Source of the DNA: Rubrivivax sp.
Lineage (GTDB): Bacteria; Pseudomonadota; Gammaproteobacteria; Burkholderiales; Burkholderiaceae_C
Assembly: GCA_027485165.1 (NCBI GenBank)
Contig: JAIXRN010000055.1
Coordinates: 1-40,816 of the forward strand
Direction of reading: 5' to 3'
DNA: 40,816 nt
The notes under the pieces are model-generated. The model worked only from the letters and a program-made list of their open reading frames with translations. It was not told where the DNA came from and did no database searches. Below are positions 1-9,075 of the stretch, one piece after another (the stretch's first letter is position 1; every line of letters begins with the position of its first letter). Made by a program: the position numbers and the translations under genes.

Positions 1-180
1 ACCGACGTGACCGGCGCGGTGGAACTGCCGAAGGACAAGGAAATGGTCATGCCGGGCGACAACGTCAGCATCACCGTGAAGCTGATCAACCCGATCGCGA
101 TGGAAGAAGGCCTGCGCTTCGCCATCCGTGAGGGCGGCCGCACCGTCGGCGCCGGCGTCGTGGCCAAGATCATCGAGTAA
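1..180 (+). CDS. tuf: Elongation factor Tu, C-terminal fragment
   Basis: This is the last 59 codons of EF-Tu, the GTPase that delivers aminoacyl-tRNA to the ribosome; the start lies outside the window. The visible part is the C-terminal beta-barrel domain, recognised by the MVMPGDN motif near the window edge and by the ending [17 protein letters not shown]. It stops 8 bp before rpsJ, and the rpsJ ribosome binding site overlaps its stop codon. This is the usual str-to-S10 operon junction. The identification is firm; nothing can be said about the missing N-terminal GTPase domain. Confidence 0.97.
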   Translation, partial: TDVTGAVELPKDKEMVMPGDNVSITVKLINPIAMEEGLRFAIREGGRTVGAGVVAKIIE

Positions 181-188
181 GGATCATC

Positions 189-503
189 ATGTCGACCAAA
201 CAGAAGATCCGCATTCGCCTGAAGGCCTTCGATTACAAGTTGATCGACCAGTCTGCCCTGGAGATCGTCGATACCGCCAAACGCACTGGCGCCATCGTCA
301 AGGGCCCCGTGCCCCTGCCGACGCGCATGCAGCGTTTCGACATCCTGCGCTCGCCGCACGTCAACAAGACGAGCCGTGACCAGTTCGAAATCCGCACGCA
401 CCAGCGCCTGATGGACATCGTCGACCCGACGGACAAGACCGTGGACGCGCTGATGAAGCTCGACCTGCCGGCCGGCGTGGACGTCGAAATCAAGCTGCAG
501 TAA
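189..503 (+). CDS. rpsJ: 30S ribosomal protein S10 (NusE)
   Basis: S10 is a 30S head protein that also acts as NusE in transcription antitermination. The 104-residue product has the family length (about 103) and the typical start [15 protein letters not shown] and motif GPVPLPT. An AGGA sequence overlapping the tuf stop lies 5 bp before the ATG, so translation probably follows tuf closely. About 200 bp of non-coding leader separates it from rplC, which is unusual for the S10 operon and contains its own promoter-like sequence. Confidence 0.98.
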   Translation: MSTKQKIRIRLKAFDYKLIDQSALEIVDTAKRTGAIVKGPVPLPTRMQRFDILRSPHVNKTSRDQFEIRTHQRLMDIVDPTDKTVDALMKLDLPAGVDVEIKLQ

Positions 504-526
504 GAACTGTTCTGCGGGAATGGCAG

Positions 527-554
527 TTGCGGCCCAGGCCGCGACTGCTATACT
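527..554 (+). promoter_or_regulatory. Candidate sigma-70 promoter before rplC
   Basis: TTGCGG (527-532) and TATACT (549-554) are separated by 16 bp in the long gap between rpsJ and rplC. The same CTATACTC core followed by a TTTCCC tract recurs before rpsD at 13221. This suggests that the rplC-to-rpsQ genes have their own transcription start besides read-through from tuf-rpsJ. It is inferred from sequence only. Confidence 0.55.
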
Positions 555-570
555 CACGGGCTTTCCCCGA

Positions 571-603
571 CCTTGGCCAACCAAGGCGGTGGACCGAACC
601 ACC
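571..603 (+). promoter_or_regulatory. Two adjacent leader hairpins upstream of rplC
   Basis: Two perfect small stem-loops lie just downstream of the candidate promoter: CCTTGG/CCAAGG (571-576 with 581-586, loop CCAA) and GGTGG/CCACC (588-592 with 599-603). In E. coli, protein L4 regulates the S10 operon through a leader before rpsJ. Here the structured leader sits before rplC instead, so it is a candidate site for L4 or L3 feedback. That role is inference. Confidence 0.4.
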
Positions 604-707
604 CTCAAAGCTTCGGCGCAAGCCGCAGCCCCAGAGGGCCGCCCCGGGCAATCGATCTCGGGATCGTGAACAAGGCGCGCTGCATCGTTGGCGCGCTGGA
701 GAAAACC

Positions 708-1376
708 ATGAGTTTGAGCGAACAGCTCGGCTTGCTGGGTCGCAAGGTGGGCATGACGCGCATCTTCACGGACGATGGCGATGCCATCCCCGTGACCGTG
801 CTCGACGTGTCGAACAACCGCGTCACGCAGGTCAAGACCACGGCCACCGACGGCTACGACGCCTTGCAGGTGACCTTCGGCAGCCGCAAGGCCAGCCGCG
901 TGATCAAGCCCGCTGCTGGGCACCTGGCCAAGGCCGGTGTCGAAGCCGGTGAGGTTCTGAAGGAATTCCGCGTCAGCGCCGACATCGCCGGCCAGTACAA
1001 GCCCGGCGCCGTGGTGCCCGTGGCCTTGTTCGCTGCTGGCCAGAAGGTGGACGTGCAAGGCACGTCGATCGGCAAGGGTTTCCAGGGTGCCATCAAGCGC
1101 CACAACTTCAGCTCGCAGCGCGCGTCGCACGGCAACAGCCGTTCGCACAACGTGCCGGGCTCGATCTCGATGGCGCAGGATCCTGGCCGTGTGTTCCCGG
1201 GCAAGAAGATGACCGGCCACATGGGCGACGCCACCATCACCACCCAAAACCTCGATGTCATCCGTGTCGACGAAGCGCGCTCGCTGCTGCTCGTCCGTGG
1301 CGCGGTGCCGGGCGCCAAGAACGGCCATGTGGTCGTGCGCCCCGCCATCAAGGCCAAGATGAAGAAGGGAGCCTAA
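708..1376 (+). CDS. rplC: 50S ribosomal protein L3
   Basis: L3 is an early-assembly 50S protein that reaches towards the peptidyl transferase centre. The 222-residue product starts at ATG 708, chosen because GGAG (698-701) lies 6 bp upstream and because [14 protein letters not shown] is the conserved L3 start. The reading frame stays open back to 573, but that extension is the non-coding leader. The [19 protein letters not shown] loop is the family signature and carries the Gln that PrmB methylates in E. coli. rplD follows after 2 bp. Confidence 0.97.
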   Translation: MSLSEQLGLLGRKVGMTRIFTDDGDAIPVTVLDVSNNRVTQVKTTATDGYDALQVTFGSRKASRVIKPAAGHLAKAGVEAGEVLKEFRVSADIAGQYKPGAVVPVALFAAGQKVDVQGTSIGKGFQGAIKRHNFSSQRASHGNSRSHNVPGSISMAQDPGRVFPGKKMTGHMGDATITTQNLDVIRVDEARSLLLVRGAVPGAKNGHVVVRPAIKAKMKKGA

Positions 1377-1378
1377 GC

Positions 1379-2014
1379 ATGCAGCTCGAGCTCCTCAACG
1401 ACCAGGGCCAGGCCACGTCCAAGGTCGACGCACCCGACACCCTGTTCGCCCGCGACTACAACGAAGCCCTGGTGCACCAGGTGGTCGTGGCCTTCCAGGC
1501 CAACGCCCGCCAGGGTACCCGCGCCCAGCTTGACCGCGGCGAAGTCAAGCACTCGACGAAGAAGCCTTTCCGCCAGAAAGGCACCGGCCGCGCTCGCGCC
1601 GGTATGACCAGCAGCCCGCTGTGGCGTGGCGGTGGTCGCATCTTCCCGAATCGGCCTGACGAGAATTTTTCGCAGAAGGTCAACAAGAAGATGTACCGCG
1701 CCGGCATGGCATCCATCCTGTCCCAGTTGGCCCGCGACGGCCGCTTGGCCGTGGTGGAATCGCTGACGCTGGAAGCCCCCAAGACCAAGCTGCTGGCGGC
1801 CAAGTTCAAGGCCATGGGCCTGGGCACGGACACCAAGAACTCGGTGCTGGTGATCGCCGACCAGATCGACGACAACCTGGCCCTGGCTTCGCGCAACCTG
1901 TCGAACGTCTTGGTTTTGGAACCGCGCTACGCCGATCCCCTGTCGCTGGTCTTCTTCAAGAAGGTTCTGGTGACCAAGGGTGCGATCGAGCAGCTCAAGG
2001 AGATGTTCGCATGA
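1379..2014 (+). CDS. rplD: 50S ribosomal protein L4
   Basis: L4 binds 23S rRNA and lines the peptide exit tunnel; in E. coli it is also the feedback regulator of the S10 operon. The 211-residue protein has the conserved tunnel-loop stretch [14 protein letters not shown] and the GGGRIFPN motif. Its ATG is 2 bp after the rplC stop, with an AAGGGAG-type ribosome binding site inside the end of rplC. Its stop overlaps the rplW start by 4 bp (ATGA), which indicates translational coupling. Confidence 0.97.
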   Translation: MQLELLNDQGQATSKVDAPDTLFARDYNEALVHQVVVAFQANARQGTRAQLDRGEVKHSTKKPFRQKGTGRARAGMTSSPLWRGGGRIFPNRPDENFSQKVNKKMYRAGMASILSQLARDGRLAVVESLTLEAPKTKLLAAKFKAMGLGTDTKNSVLVIADQIDDNLALASRNLSNVLVLEPRYADPLSLVFFKKVLVTKGAIEQLKEMFA

Positions 2015-2346
2015 GCCGCATCAACCCATCGCCGAAGGAAACCAAGTTCGACGAAGGCCGCCTGGCCACTGTGCTGGTGGCGCCGATCATCTCGGAAAAG
2101 GCCACCCGCGTGGGCGAAAAGAACAACCAGGTGTTGTTCAAGGTGCTGCGCGACGCCACCAAGCCCGAGATCAAGGCTGCGGTCGAACTGATGTTCAAGG
2201 TCGAAGTCGCTTCTGTGTCCACCGTGAACCAGAAGGGCAAGGTCAAGCGTTTCGGGCGTTCCATCGGCCGCCGCGACCACGTCAAGAAGGCGTATGTGTC
2301 GCTGAAGGCTGGCCAGGAGCTCAACTTCTCCGGGGAGGCTGCGTAA
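2011..2346 (+). CDS. rplW: 50S ribosomal protein L23
   Basis: L23 sits at the tunnel exit and is the docking site for trigger factor and SRP. The 111-residue product is about 11 residues longer than the E. coli protein because of a short N-terminal extension before the conserved [11 protein letters not shown] motif. It overlaps rplD by 4 bp and shares one base with the rplB start (TAATG), so three genes in a row are coupled. Confidence 0.97.
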   Translation: MSRINPSPKETKFDEGRLATVLVAPIISEKATRVGEKNNQVLFKVLRDATKPEIKAAVELMFKVEVASVSTVNQKGKVKRFGRSIGRRDHVKKAYVSLKAGQELNFSGEAA

Positions 2347-3170
2347 TGGCCGTCGTCAAAGTCAAGCCGACTTCGCCTGGCCGCCGTGCCGTGGTGAAGG
2401 TCGTGCACAAGCATCTGCACAAAGGCGCGCCTGAGGCTTCGCTGCTGGAACCCCAGAAGCAGAACGCCGGCCGCAACAACAACGGCCACATCACGATGCG
2501 CCACAAGGGTGGTGGCCACAAGCACCACTACCGCGTTGTCGACTTCGTGCGCAACAAGGACGGCATTCCGGCAAAGGTCGAGCGCATTGAATACGACCCG
2601 AACCGGACCGCCCACATCGCCCTGGTCTGCTACGCCGACGGCGAGCGCCGCTACATCATCGCGCCGCGCGGTGTGGAAGCGGGTGCCACGCTGCTGAGCG
2701 GCGCCGAAGCGCCGATCAAGGCTGGCAACACGCTGCCCATCCGCAACATCCCCGTGGGTTCCACCATCCACTGCGTCGAGATGCTGCCTGGCAAGGGCGC
2801 GCAAATCGCCCGTTCGGCCGGTGCTGCCGTGACGTTGATGGCGCGCGAAGGCATCTACGCCCAGGTGCGGCTGCGCTCCGGCGAAGTGCGCAAGATCCAC
2901 ATCGACTGCCGCGCCACGATTGGCGAAGTGTCGAACGAAGAGCACAGCCTGCGCCAGTACGGCAAGGCCGGTGCGATCCGTTGGAAGGGCATCCGCCCGA
3001 CCGTTCGTGGCGTGGCCATGAACCCGGTCGACCACCCGCACGGCGGTGGCGAAGGCCGCACTGGCGAAGGCCAGCCGCAGGTTTCGCCGTGGAACACGCT
3101 GACCAAGGGCTACCGCACCCGCAGCAACAAGCGCACGCAGACGATGATCGTCTCGCGTCGCAAGAAGTGA
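2346..3170 (+). CDS. rplB: 50S ribosomal protein L2
   Basis: L2 is a core 50S protein needed for subunit joining and peptidyl transferase activity. The 274-residue product has the normal length, with the conserved [16 protein letters not shown] block near the start and [13 protein letters not shown] near the end; the latter carries the functionally important His. The start is fixed by the TAATG junction with rplW. A frame that stays open to 1980 upstream only crosses rplW and is not coding. Confidence 0.98.
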   Translation: MAVVKVKPTSPGRRAVVKVVHKHLHKGAPEASLLEPQKQNAGRNNNGHITMRHKGGGHKHHYRVVDFVRNKDGIPAKVERIEYDPNRTAHIALVCYADGERRYIIAPRGVEAGATLLSGAEAPIKAGNTLPIRNIPVGSTIHCVEMLPGKGAQIARSAGAAVTLMAREGIYAQVRLRSGEVRKIHIDCRATIGEVSNEEHSLRQYGKAGAIRWKGIRPTVRGVAMNPVDHPHGGGEGRTGEGQPQVSPWNTLTKGYRTRSNKRTQTMIVSRRKK

Positions 3171-3189
3171 GGCCCGAGGGAACACCACC

Positions 3190-3465
3190 ATGACGCGTTC
3201 ACTCAAGAAAGGTCCCTTCGTGGACCACCATCTGCTGGCCAAGGTCGAGCGGGCATCTGCCAACAAGGACAAGAAGCCCATCAAGACCTGGTCGCGCCGC
3301 AGCACCATCCTGCCGGAATTCATCGGCTTGACGGTCGCCGTGCACAACGGCAAGCAGCACGTCCCCGTGTACGTGACCGACCAGATGGTCGGCCACAAGC
3401 TCGGCGAATTCGCCCTCACCCGCTTGTTCAAGGGTCACCCCGCGGACAAGAAGGCCAAGAAGTAA
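3190..3465 (+). CDS. rpsS: 30S ribosomal protein S19
   Basis: S19 binds the 16S rRNA 3' domain in the 30S head, together with S13. The 91-residue protein has the full family length and the conserved start [11 protein letters not shown], the SRRSTI motif and GHKLGEFA. It follows rplB by 19 bp with a GAGGGA-type ribosome binding site. Confidence 0.98.
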   Translation: MTRSLKKGPFVDHHLLAKVERASANKDKKPIKTWSRRSTILPEFIGLTVAVHNGKQHVPVYVTDQMVGHKLGEFALTRLFKGHPADKKAKK

Positions 3466-3477
3466 GGAGCCGCCGCC

Positions 3478-3807
3478 ATGGAAACCAAAGCTAGCGCCCG
3501 CGGCGTCCGCCTGTCAGTGGACAAGGGTCGCCTCGTCGCGGACATGATCCGCGGCAAGAAGGTGGACCAGGCCCTGAACATCCTGGCCTTCACGCAGAAG
3601 AAGGCGGCCGGCATCGTCAAGAAGGTGGTTGATTCCGCTGTGGCGAACGCCGAACACAACGACGGCGCCGACATCGACGAACTGAAGATCAAGTCGATCT
3701 ACGTCGAGCAGGGCACCGTGCTGAAGCGCTTCTCCGCCCGGGCCAAGGGCCGTGGTGCGCGCATCAGCAAGGGCACCTGCCACATCTACGTCACTGTCGG
3801 GAACTGA
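3478..3807 (+). CDS. rplV: 50S ribosomal protein L22
   Basis: L22 spans the 50S subunit and forms part of the exit-tunnel wall, where mutations affect macrolide sensitivity. The 109-residue product has the usual length, the [20 protein letters not shown] start and the RAKGRGARI loop tip that reaches the tunnel. AAGGAG overlapping the rpsS stop lies 8 bp before the ATG. It ends 7 bp before rpsC. Confidence 0.98.
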   Translation: METKASARGVRLSVDKGRLVADMIRGKKVDQALNILAFTQKKAAGIVKKVVDSAVANAEHNDGADIDELKIKSIYVEQGTVLKRFSARAKGRGARISKGTCHIYVTVGN

Positions 3808-3814
3808 GGATAGC

Positions 3815-4720
3815 ATGGGACAAAAGATCCACCCGACCGGCTTCCGCCTGAGCGTCACGCGCGCCTGGCAGTCACGCTGGTTCGCGAACCACAAGAACTT
3901 CGCCGGCATGCTGGCCGAAGACCTGGACGTTCGTGAATACCTGAAGACCAAGCTCAAGAGCGCTGCCGTCTCGCGCATCCTGATCGAGCGTCCGGCCAAG
4001 AACGCCCGTATCACCATCTTCTCGGCACGCCCGGGCGTGGTGCTCGGCAAGAAGGGCGAGGACATCGAGAACCTGAAGGCCGAACTGGGTCGTCGCCTGG
4101 GCGTGCCCGTAGCCGTGAACATCGAAGAGGTGCGCAAGCCCGAAGTCGATGCACAGCTGATCGCCGACAGCATCACCCAGCAGCTGGAAAAGCGCATCAT
4201 GTTCCGCCGTGCCATGAAGCGCGCGATGCAGAACGCCATGCGCCTGGGTGCGCTTGGCATCAAGATCATGTCTTCGGGCCGCTTGAACGGCATCGAGATC
4301 GCCCGCTGCGAGTGGTACCGCGAAGGCCGCGTGCCGCTTCACACCTTGAAGGCCGACATCGAATACGGCTTCAGCGAAGCCAAGACGACGTATGGCGTCA
4401 TCGGCGTCAAGGTCTGGGTCTACCGTGGTGACCGCTTGGCCAACGGCGAAGCGCCGCAGCTGGCCAAGACCGAGGGCGACAACGACCGTCGCGACCGCCG
4501 TGGCCCGCGCCCTGGCGACCGCCCGGGTGCACCGGGTGGCCGTGGCCGCCCCGGTGGTGACCGTGGCCCGCGCACCGACGCCGCGCCCGCCACCGCAGCC
4601 GCTCCCGCTGGCGATGGGCCGAAAGGCCCGGCCGTCAAGCGCGTGCGCCGCGCTGCCCCGGCTGGCACCACGCCGGCTAGCTCGACGCCCACCCCAGGCG
4701 GCGAGACCAAAGGAGAATAA
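3815..4720 (+). CDS. rpsC: 30S ribosomal protein S3 with long basic C-terminal tail
   Basis: S3 lies at the mRNA entry site and carries a KH RNA-binding domain. The 301-residue protein begins at ATG 3815 ([15 protein letters not shown]); an earlier in-frame start at 3752 lies inside rplV and is rejected. Residues 1 to about 220 are ordinary S3, including the [12 protein letters not shown] loop. The last 80 or so residues are a disordered Arg/Gly/Pro/Ala-rich tail with repeated [13 protein letters not shown] stretches. E. coli S3 is 233 residues. Extended S3 tails are known in Burkholderiales, but this one is long. Confidence 0.97.
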   Translation: MGQKIHPTGFRLSVTRAWQSRWFANHKNFAGMLAEDLDVREYLKTKLKSAAVSRILIERPAKNARITIFSARPGVVLGKKGEDIENLKAELGRRLGVPVAVNIEEVRKPEVDAQLIADSITQQLEKRIMFRRAMKRAMQNAMRLGALGIKIMSSGRLNGIEIARCEWYREGRVPLHTLKADIEYGFSEAKTTYGVIGVKVWVYRGDRLANGEAPQLAKTEGDNDRRDRRGPRPGDRPGAPGGRGRPGGDRGPRTDAAPATAAAPAGDGPKGPAVKRVRRAAPAGTTPASSTPTPGGETKGE

Positions 4721-4722
4721 CG

Positions 4723-5139
4723 ATGCTGCAACCCGCACGTCGCAAGTTCCGCAAGGAACAAAAAGGCCGTAACACCGGCATCGCCACGCGTGGCGCGAAC
4801 GTGTCCTTCGGCGAATTCGGCCTGAAGGCTACCGAGCGCGGCCGCATCACGGCGCGCCAGATCGAAGCGGCCCGCCGCGCGATCAGCCGCCACATCAAGC
4901 GCGGCGGCCGCATCTTCATCCGCATCTTCCCGGACAAGCCGATTTCGCAGAAGCCGGCCGAAGTGCGCATGGGTAACGGCAAGGGCAACCCGGAGTACTA
5001 CGTGGCCGAGATCCAGCCCGGCAAGGTGCTGTACGAAATCAACGGCGTGCCCGAGCAGCTGGCGCGCGAAGCGTTCCAGCTGGCTTCAGCCAAGCTGCCG
5101 CTACGTTGCACCTTCGTGGCCCGCCAGGTCGGTACCTGA
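4723..5139 (+). CDS. rplP: 50S ribosomal protein L16
   Basis: L16 organises the A-site and is a late-assembly 50S protein. The 138-residue product has the standard length, the [16 protein letters not shown] start and the [21 protein letters not shown] region, which contains the conserved Arg hydroxylated by RoxA (YcfD) in E. coli. A strong AGGAG ribosome binding site lies just before the ATG, and only 2 bp separate it from rpsC. Confidence 0.98.
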   Translation: MLQPARRKFRKEQKGRNTGIATRGANVSFGEFGLKATERGRITARQIEAARRAISRHIKRGGRIFIRIFPDKPISQKPAEVRMGNGKGNPEYYVAEIQPGKVLYEINGVPEQLAREAFQLASAKLPLRCTFVARQVGT

Positions 5140-5160
5140 CGGCCGGCACCAGGAGCACAC

Positions 5161-5361
5161 ATGAGCAAAGCATCTGAACTGCGCACCAAGGACGTTGCAG
5201 CGCTGGAAAGTGAAGTGACCTCGCTGCTGAAGGCCCATTTCGGCCTGCGTATGCAGAAGGCCACCCAGCAGCTGACCAACAATTCGCAACTCGGCAAGAC
5301 CAAGCGCGACATTGCACGCGTGAAGACGATCCTGACCGAAAAGAAGAAGGCCGCCAAATGA
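5161..5361 (+). CDS. rpmC: 50S ribosomal protein L29
   Basis: L29 is a small helical protein beside L23 at the tunnel exit. The 66-residue product shows the two-helix pattern and the conserved [12 protein letters not shown] stretch. AGGAG lies 7 bp before the ATG. The stop overlaps the rpsQ start by 4 bp (ATGA), the classic L29/S17 coupling. Confidence 0.97.
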   Translation: MSKASELRTKDVAALESEVTSLLKAHFGLRMQKATQQLTNNSQLGKTKRDIARVKTILTEKKKAAK

Positions 5362-5651
5362 GCGACGTCCAAACCGCGGCTGTTGCCGCACCGGTCAAGA
5401 AGAACACGCGTACCTTTGTCGGCCGCATCGTCAGCGACAAGCGCGCGAAGACGGTGACGGTACTGGTCGAGCGCCGCAACGCGCACGAGCTCTACGGCAA
5501 GATCGTGGCCCACTCGCGCAAGTACCACGCCCATGATGAAAAGGGCGAGTACAAGATGGGTGATGTGGTCGAGATCGCCGAAGGTCGGCCCATCAGCAAG
5601 ACCAAATCTTGGGTGGTCACACGCCTGATCGAGAAGGCCAAGCTGGTCTGA
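5358..5651 (+). CDS. rpsQ: 30S ribosomal protein S17
   Basis: S17 is a primary 16S-binding OB-fold protein. The 97-residue product has a short Ala/Val-rich N-terminal extension, then the conserved [21 protein letters not shown] core and ISKTKSW motif. It overlaps rpmC. A hairpin follows about 50 bp after its stop, so it is probably the last gene of the rplC-rpsQ transcript. Confidence 0.97.
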   Translation: MSDVQTAAVAAPVKKNTRTFVGRIVSDKRAKTVTVLVERRNAHELYGKIVAHSRKYHAHDEKGEYKMGDVVEIAEGRPISKTKSWVVTRLIEKAKLV

Positions 5652-5698
5652 CCTGGCCCCGCTCTCTGGGCGGGTACCGTGCACTGCCAACAGCCTCG

Positions 5699-5732
5699 CG
5701 GCCGAACACTGGGCAACCAGGTTCGGCCGTTT
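5699..5732 (+). terminator. Hairpin terminator or attenuator after rpsQ
   Basis: A near-perfect hairpin: nine pairs CGGCCGAAC/GTTCGGCCG (5699-5707 with 5721-5729), one bulged A, then four more pairs CTGG/CCAG closing a GCAA tetraloop (5713-5716). It is followed by TTTCATT, a weak T tract. It lies between rpsQ and the peroxiredoxin gene, so it could terminate or attenuate S10-operon transcription before that gene. Confidence 0.6.
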
Positions 5733-5758
5733 CATTGCCGCTAACGGAGACATCGCCC

Positions 5759-6268
5759 ATGTTGAAGGTCGGAGACAAGCTGCCCGAAGCCCAGCTGCAG
5801 GAATTTGTGGAAGCCGAAGGTAATGGCTGCTCGATCGGCCCTAACAGCTTCGACATCGCTGCGCTGACGGCTGGCAAGACGATCGGCGTCTTTGCCCTGC
5901 CCGGCGCTTTCACGCCCACTTGCTCGGCCAAGCACGTGCCGGGTTTTGTCGAACATGCTGCAGCCTTTCAAGCAGCTGGCGTGGACGAGCTCTGGTGCAT
6001 TTCCGTCAACGACGCCTTTGTCATGGGCGCCTGGGGACGCGAGCAGAAAACGGGCGGCAAGGTGCGCATGATGGCCGACGGCAGTGCCCAGTTCACCCAG
6101 GCTACTGGCTTGACGCTGGACCTGGTCGCGCGTGGCATGGGTCTGCGTTCGCAGCGCTATTCGATGCTGGTGAAGGATGGAGTCGTCAAGACGCTCAACA
6201 TCGAAGCGCCAGGCAAGTTCGACGTCAGCGACGCGGCGACACTGCTCGCCCAAGCCCAAGCGCTATGA
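5759..6268 (+). CDS. Peroxiredoxin (Prx5/AhpE-like redoxin)
   Basis: This is a thiol peroxidase that reduces peroxides in the cytoplasm. The 169-residue product has the active-site motif PGAFTPTCS with peroxidatic Cys55 in the PxxxTxxC pattern of the Prx5 group. A second Cys occurs in the stretch ELWCISVND, and the conserved Arg lies in RSQRYSML. The start at ATG 5759 has GGAG upstream; an open frame back to 5609 crosses the hairpin and is not used. It is unrelated to ribosomes but sits between rpsQ and rplN, with a hairpin before it and a promoter after it, so it may be read-through transcribed with ribosomal genes. Confidence 0.93.
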   Translation: MLKVGDKLPEAQLQEFVEAEGNGCSIGPNSFDIAALTAGKTIGVFALPGAFTPTCSAKHVPGFVEHAAAFQAAGVDELWCISVNDAFVMGAWGREQKTGGKVRMMADGSAQFTQATGLTLDLVARGMGLRSQRYSMLVKDGVVKTLNIEAPGKFDVSDAATLLAQAQAL

Positions 6269-6289
6269 ACAATTTCTTGTTGCGAGCCC

Positions 6290-6361
6290 TTGACCGCAAC
6301 AATCGCCTTCCCGCATAATCGCGGGCTTCGCCAGCAAAACGTGGCCGCAGGTTCCTGCGGC
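6290..6361 (+). promoter_or_regulatory. Candidate promoter and leader hairpin for the spc operon (rplN)
   Basis: TTGACC (6290-6295) and CATAAT (6314-6319) are 18 bp apart, a good sigma-70 match. About 25 bp downstream is the hairpin GCCGCAG/CTGCGGC (6344-6350 with 6355-6361). About 90 bp of leader remain before rplN. The peroxiredoxin gene therefore separates two transcription units of the supercluster. Confidence 0.6.
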
Positions 6362-6453
6362 AACTTTGGCTGGATCCAACCCCTACACGGGCCCAAGACT
6401 GACTGCCAGCGCTGCCTGAAAGGCTGCGAATGCGGTGAAGTTGGGGTGAAAAA

Positions 6454-6822
6454 ATGATCCAAATGCAATCGCGGCTCGACGTGGCCGACAACACGGGTGC
6501 CAAGTCCGTCATGTGCATCAAGGTGCTGGGCGGCTCCAAGCGGCGTTATGCCGGCATTGGCGATGTCATCAAGGTCAGCATCAAAGAAGCCGCGCCCCGC
6601 GGGCGTGTGAAAAAGGGCGAGGTCTACAGCGCCGTCGTCGTGCGCACCGCCAAGGGCGTGCGTCGCCAGGACGGGTCGCTCATCAAATTCGACGGCAACG
6701 CCGCCGTTTTGCTGAATGCCAAGCTCGAGCCGATCGGCACACGTATCTTCGGGCCGGTTACGCGTGAACTGCGTACCGAGCGCTTCATGAAGATCGTTTC
6801 GCTGGCCCCTGAGGTTCTGTAA
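6454..6822 (+). CDS. rplN: 50S ribosomal protein L14
   Basis: L14 contacts 16S rRNA in an intersubunit bridge and binds the silencing factor RsfS. The 122-residue product has the family length and the conserved [17 protein letters not shown] start and [15 protein letters not shown] motif. The gene begins a new unit after the 185-bp region containing the candidate spc promoter. A GGGGTG stretch just before the ATG is the only visible ribosome binding site. Confidence 0.97.
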   Translation: MIQMQSRLDVADNTGAKSVMCIKVLGGSKRRYAGIGDVIKVSIKEAAPRGRVKKGEVYSAVVVRTAKGVRRQDGSLIKFDGNAAVLLNAKLEPIGTRIFGPVTRELRTERFMKIVSLAPEVL

Positions 6823-6866
6823 GCAGAACCCAGTTACACCCAGCATTCGATTCGTCAGGAACCATC

Positions 6867-7184
6867 ATGAACAAACTCCGCAAGGGCGACCAGGTCATCG
6901 TGACCACGGGCCGCGACAAGGGCAAGCGCGGCACGATCAGCCTGCGTGTCGATGACGAACTCATCGTCGTCGAAGGCGTGAACGTCGCCAAGAAGCACGT
7001 GAAGCCGAACCCGCTGAAGGGCACCACGGGCGGCGTTGTCGACAAGACGATGCCGATCCACCAGTCCAACGTGGCGATCTACAACCCGACGACGGCCAAA
7101 GCCGACCGTGTGGGTGTGAAGCTGTTGGCCGATGGCAAGAAGGTCCGTGTCTTCAAGTCGTCTGGCGAAGAGATCAAGGCGTAA
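6867..7184 (+). CDS. rplX: 50S ribosomal protein L24
   Basis: L24 is an assembly initiator of the 50S subunit with a KOW motif. The 105-residue product has the KOW signature [16 protein letters not shown] near the start and the conserved [10 protein letters not shown] stretch. AGGA lies 8 bp before the ATG. It follows rplN by 44 bp. Confidence 0.97.
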   Translation: MNKLRKGDQVIVTTGRDKGKRGTISLRVDDELIVVEGVNVAKKHVKPNPLKGTTGGVVDKTMPIHQSNVAIYNPTTAKADRVGVKLLADGKKVRVFKSSGEEIKA

Positions 7185-7197
7185 GGCGTACAGCACC

Positions 7198-7767
7198 ATG
7201 GCGACCCAACAAAACACCGCGGCACCTGCCGCCCGCCTGCAGACGATCTATCGCGAGAAGATCGTCCCCGAGCTGATGACCAAGTTCGGCTTCACGTCGA
7301 TCATGCAGGTTCCCCGTCTCGAAAAGATCACGCTGAACATGGGCGTGAGCGAAGCCGTATCAGACAAGAAGGTCATGGAGCACGCTGTCAGCGACCTGAC
7401 CAAGATTGCCGGCCAGAAGCCCGTGGTCACCAAAAGCAAAAAGCCGATTGCCGGCTTCAAGATCCGCGAAGGCGTGCCCATTGGTTGCATGGTCACGCTG
7501 CGTGGCGTGCGCATGTACGAATTCCTGGACCGCTTCGTCACCGTGGCCCTGCCCCGCGTGCGCGACTTCCGCGGCATTTCCGGGCGCGCCTTTGACGGCC
7601 GTGGCAACTACAACATCGGCGTCAAGGAACAGATCATCTTCCCGGAGATCGAGTACGACAAGATTGACGCGATCCGCGGGATGAACATCAGCATCACCAC
7701 GAGCGCGCGCAACGACGACGAGTGCAAGGCACTTCTGACGGCGTTCAAGTTTCCGTTCAAGAACTGA
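7198..7767 (+). CDS. rplE: 50S ribosomal protein L5
   Basis: L5 binds 5S rRNA and contacts the P-site tRNA. The product is 189 residues, about ten longer than in E. coli because of an Ala-rich N-terminal extension before [14 protein letters not shown]. Conserved segments include [12 protein letters not shown] and [12 protein letters not shown]. The start at 7198 leaves 13 bp after rplX; an earlier in-frame start at 7132 lies inside rplX and is rejected. Confidence 0.97.
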   Translation: MATQQNTAAPAARLQTIYREKIVPELMTKFGFTSIMQVPRLEKITLNMGVSEAVSDKKVMEHAVSDLTKIAGQKPVVTKSKKPIAGFKIREGVPIGCMVTLRGVRMYEFLDRFVTVALPRVRDFRGISGRAFDGRGNYNIGVKEQIIFPEIEYDKIDAIRGMNISITTSARNDDECKALLTAFKFPFKN

Positions 7768-7777
7768 AGGCGACACC

Positions 7778-8083
7778 ATGGCCAAGACATCACTCATCCA
7801 GCGCGAAGAGAAGCGCGAGAAGCTGGTTGCCAAGTACGCCAAGAAGTACGCGGAACTGAAAGCCATCATCAACGACTTCCAGAAGTCTGAGGAAGAGCGC
7901 TATGCCGCTCGCTTGGAACTTCAGAAGCTGCCACGCAACGCGTACCCGACGCGCCTGCGCAACCGTTGCGAACTGACTGGCCGCCCTCGCGGCACGTTCC
8001 GCATGTTCGGCCTGGGCCGCAACAAGATTCGCGAACTCGCCTTCAAGGGCGACATCCCGGGTCTGGTCAAGGCCAGCTGGTAA
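7778..8083 (+). CDS. rpsN: 30S ribosomal protein S14, zinc-independent form
   Basis: S14 is a 30S head protein. The 101-residue length and the absence of paired CxxC motifs show the long, zinc-independent (C-) type; only one Cys is present, in [11 protein letters not shown]. The end [17 protein letters not shown] is typical. It follows rplE by 10 bp. Confidence 0.97.
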   Translation: MAKTSLIQREEKREKLVAKYAKKYAELKAIINDFQKSEEERYAARLELQKLPRNAYPTRLRNRCELTGRPRGTFRMFGLGRNKIRELAFKGDIPGLVKASW

Positions 8084-8110
8084 GCGGCGCGACGAGCAGG
8101 AGACTGATCC

Positions 8111-8506
8111 ATGAGCATGAGTGACCCCATCGCCGATATGCTGACGCGCATTCGCAATGCGCAAGCTGTCGACAAGGCTGTCGTGACGATGCCTTCGTCC
8201 AAGATCAAGACCGCGATCGCACAGGTCTTGAAGGATGAGGGCTACATCGACGGTTTCACCGTCCGTAGCGAAGGCGGCAAGAGCGAACTCGAAATCGCGC
8301 TGAAGTACTACGCTGGCCGCCCAGTCATCGAGCGGATTGAACGCGTCAGCCGCCCTGGCCTTCGCATCTACAAAGGCCGTGACGCCATCCCGCAGGTGAT
8401 GAACGGCCTGGGTGTGGCGATCGTCACCACCCCCAAGGGCGTGATGACCGACCGCAAGGCTCGCCAGACCGGTGTCGGTGGCGAAGTGCTTTGCTTCGTC
8501 GCCTAA
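8111..8506 (+). CDS. rpsH: 30S ribosomal protein S8
   Basis: S8 is a primary 16S-binding protein and, in E. coli, the feedback repressor of the spc operon. The 131-residue product has the start [18 protein letters not shown] and the C-terminal [14 protein letters not shown] 8111 is preferred over ATG 8117 because AGGAG (8098-8102) is 8 bp from the first and 14 bp from the second. Confidence 0.98.
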   Translation: MSMSDPIADMLTRIRNAQAVDKAVVTMPSSKIKTAIAQVLKDEGYIDGFTVRSEGGKSELEIALKYYAGRPVIERIERVSRPGLRIYKGRDAIPQVMNGLGVAIVTTPKGVMTDRKARQTGVGGEVLCFVA

Positions 8507-8530
8507 GCCGCCAACACGAGGAAGAACAAC

Positions 8531-9064
8531 ATGTCTCGCGTAGGAAAGATGCCGGTCGCACTGCCCAAGGGCGTGGACGTGGCCATCACCGCTGATCAGA
8601 TCACCGTCAAAGGCGCCAACGGCACGTTGACGCAGCCCCTGAACGGCTTGGTCACCGTGACCAACGACGCTGGTACGCTGAAGTTTGCGCCAGCCAACGA
8701 AACCAAGGCTGCCGACGCAATGAGCGGCACCGTGCGGGCGCTGGTCGCCAACATGGTGGGCGGTGTCAGCAAGGGCTTTGAAAAGCGACTCAGTCTGGTG
8801 GGCGTGGGTTTCCGCGCTGCTGCTGCGGGCCAGAAGCTGACGCTGTCCATCGGGTTCTCGCACCCGGTTGTCAAGGACATGCCGGAAGGCATCAAGGTGG
8901 CCACGCCGACGCAGACCGAAATCGTGATTTCGGGCGCCGATCGCCAGACTGTGGGGCAGGTGGCCGCGGAAGTGCGCGCTTTCCGGCCGCCTGAGCCCTA
9001 CAAGGGCAAAGGCATCCGCTACGTCGGCGAGACCGTGGTCATCAAAGAGACCAAGAAGAAGTAA
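8531..9064 (+). CDS. rplF: 50S ribosomal protein L6
   Basis: L6 lies near the factor-binding site of the 50S subunit. The 177-residue product equals the E. coli length and shows the start [15 protein letters not shown] and the C-terminal signature [17 protein letters not shown] purine-rich GAGGAAGAA stretch precedes the ATG. It follows rpsH by 24 bp and precedes rplR by 11 bp. Confidence 0.98.
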   Translation: MSRVGKMPVALPKGVDVAITADQITVKGANGTLTQPLNGLVTVTNDAGTLKFAPANETKAADAMSGTVRALVANMVGGVSKGFEKRLSLVGVGFRAAAAGQKLTLSIGFSHPVVKDMPEGIKVATPTQTEIVISGADRQTVGQVAAEVRAFRPPEPYKGKGIRYVGETVVIKETKKK

Positions 9065-9075
9065 GGAGCACGAGC

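Noticed and set aside
573..707. 45-residue N-terminal extension of L3
   Set aside because: The residues are not L3-like, they cross leader hairpins, and ATG 708 has its own GGAG site.
1995..3431. Long open frame on the minus strand (478 codons) opposite rplW-rplB-rpsS
   Set aside because: It is antisense to three certain ribosomal genes and its His/Arg/Val-rich translation has no domain; high G+C creates such shadows.
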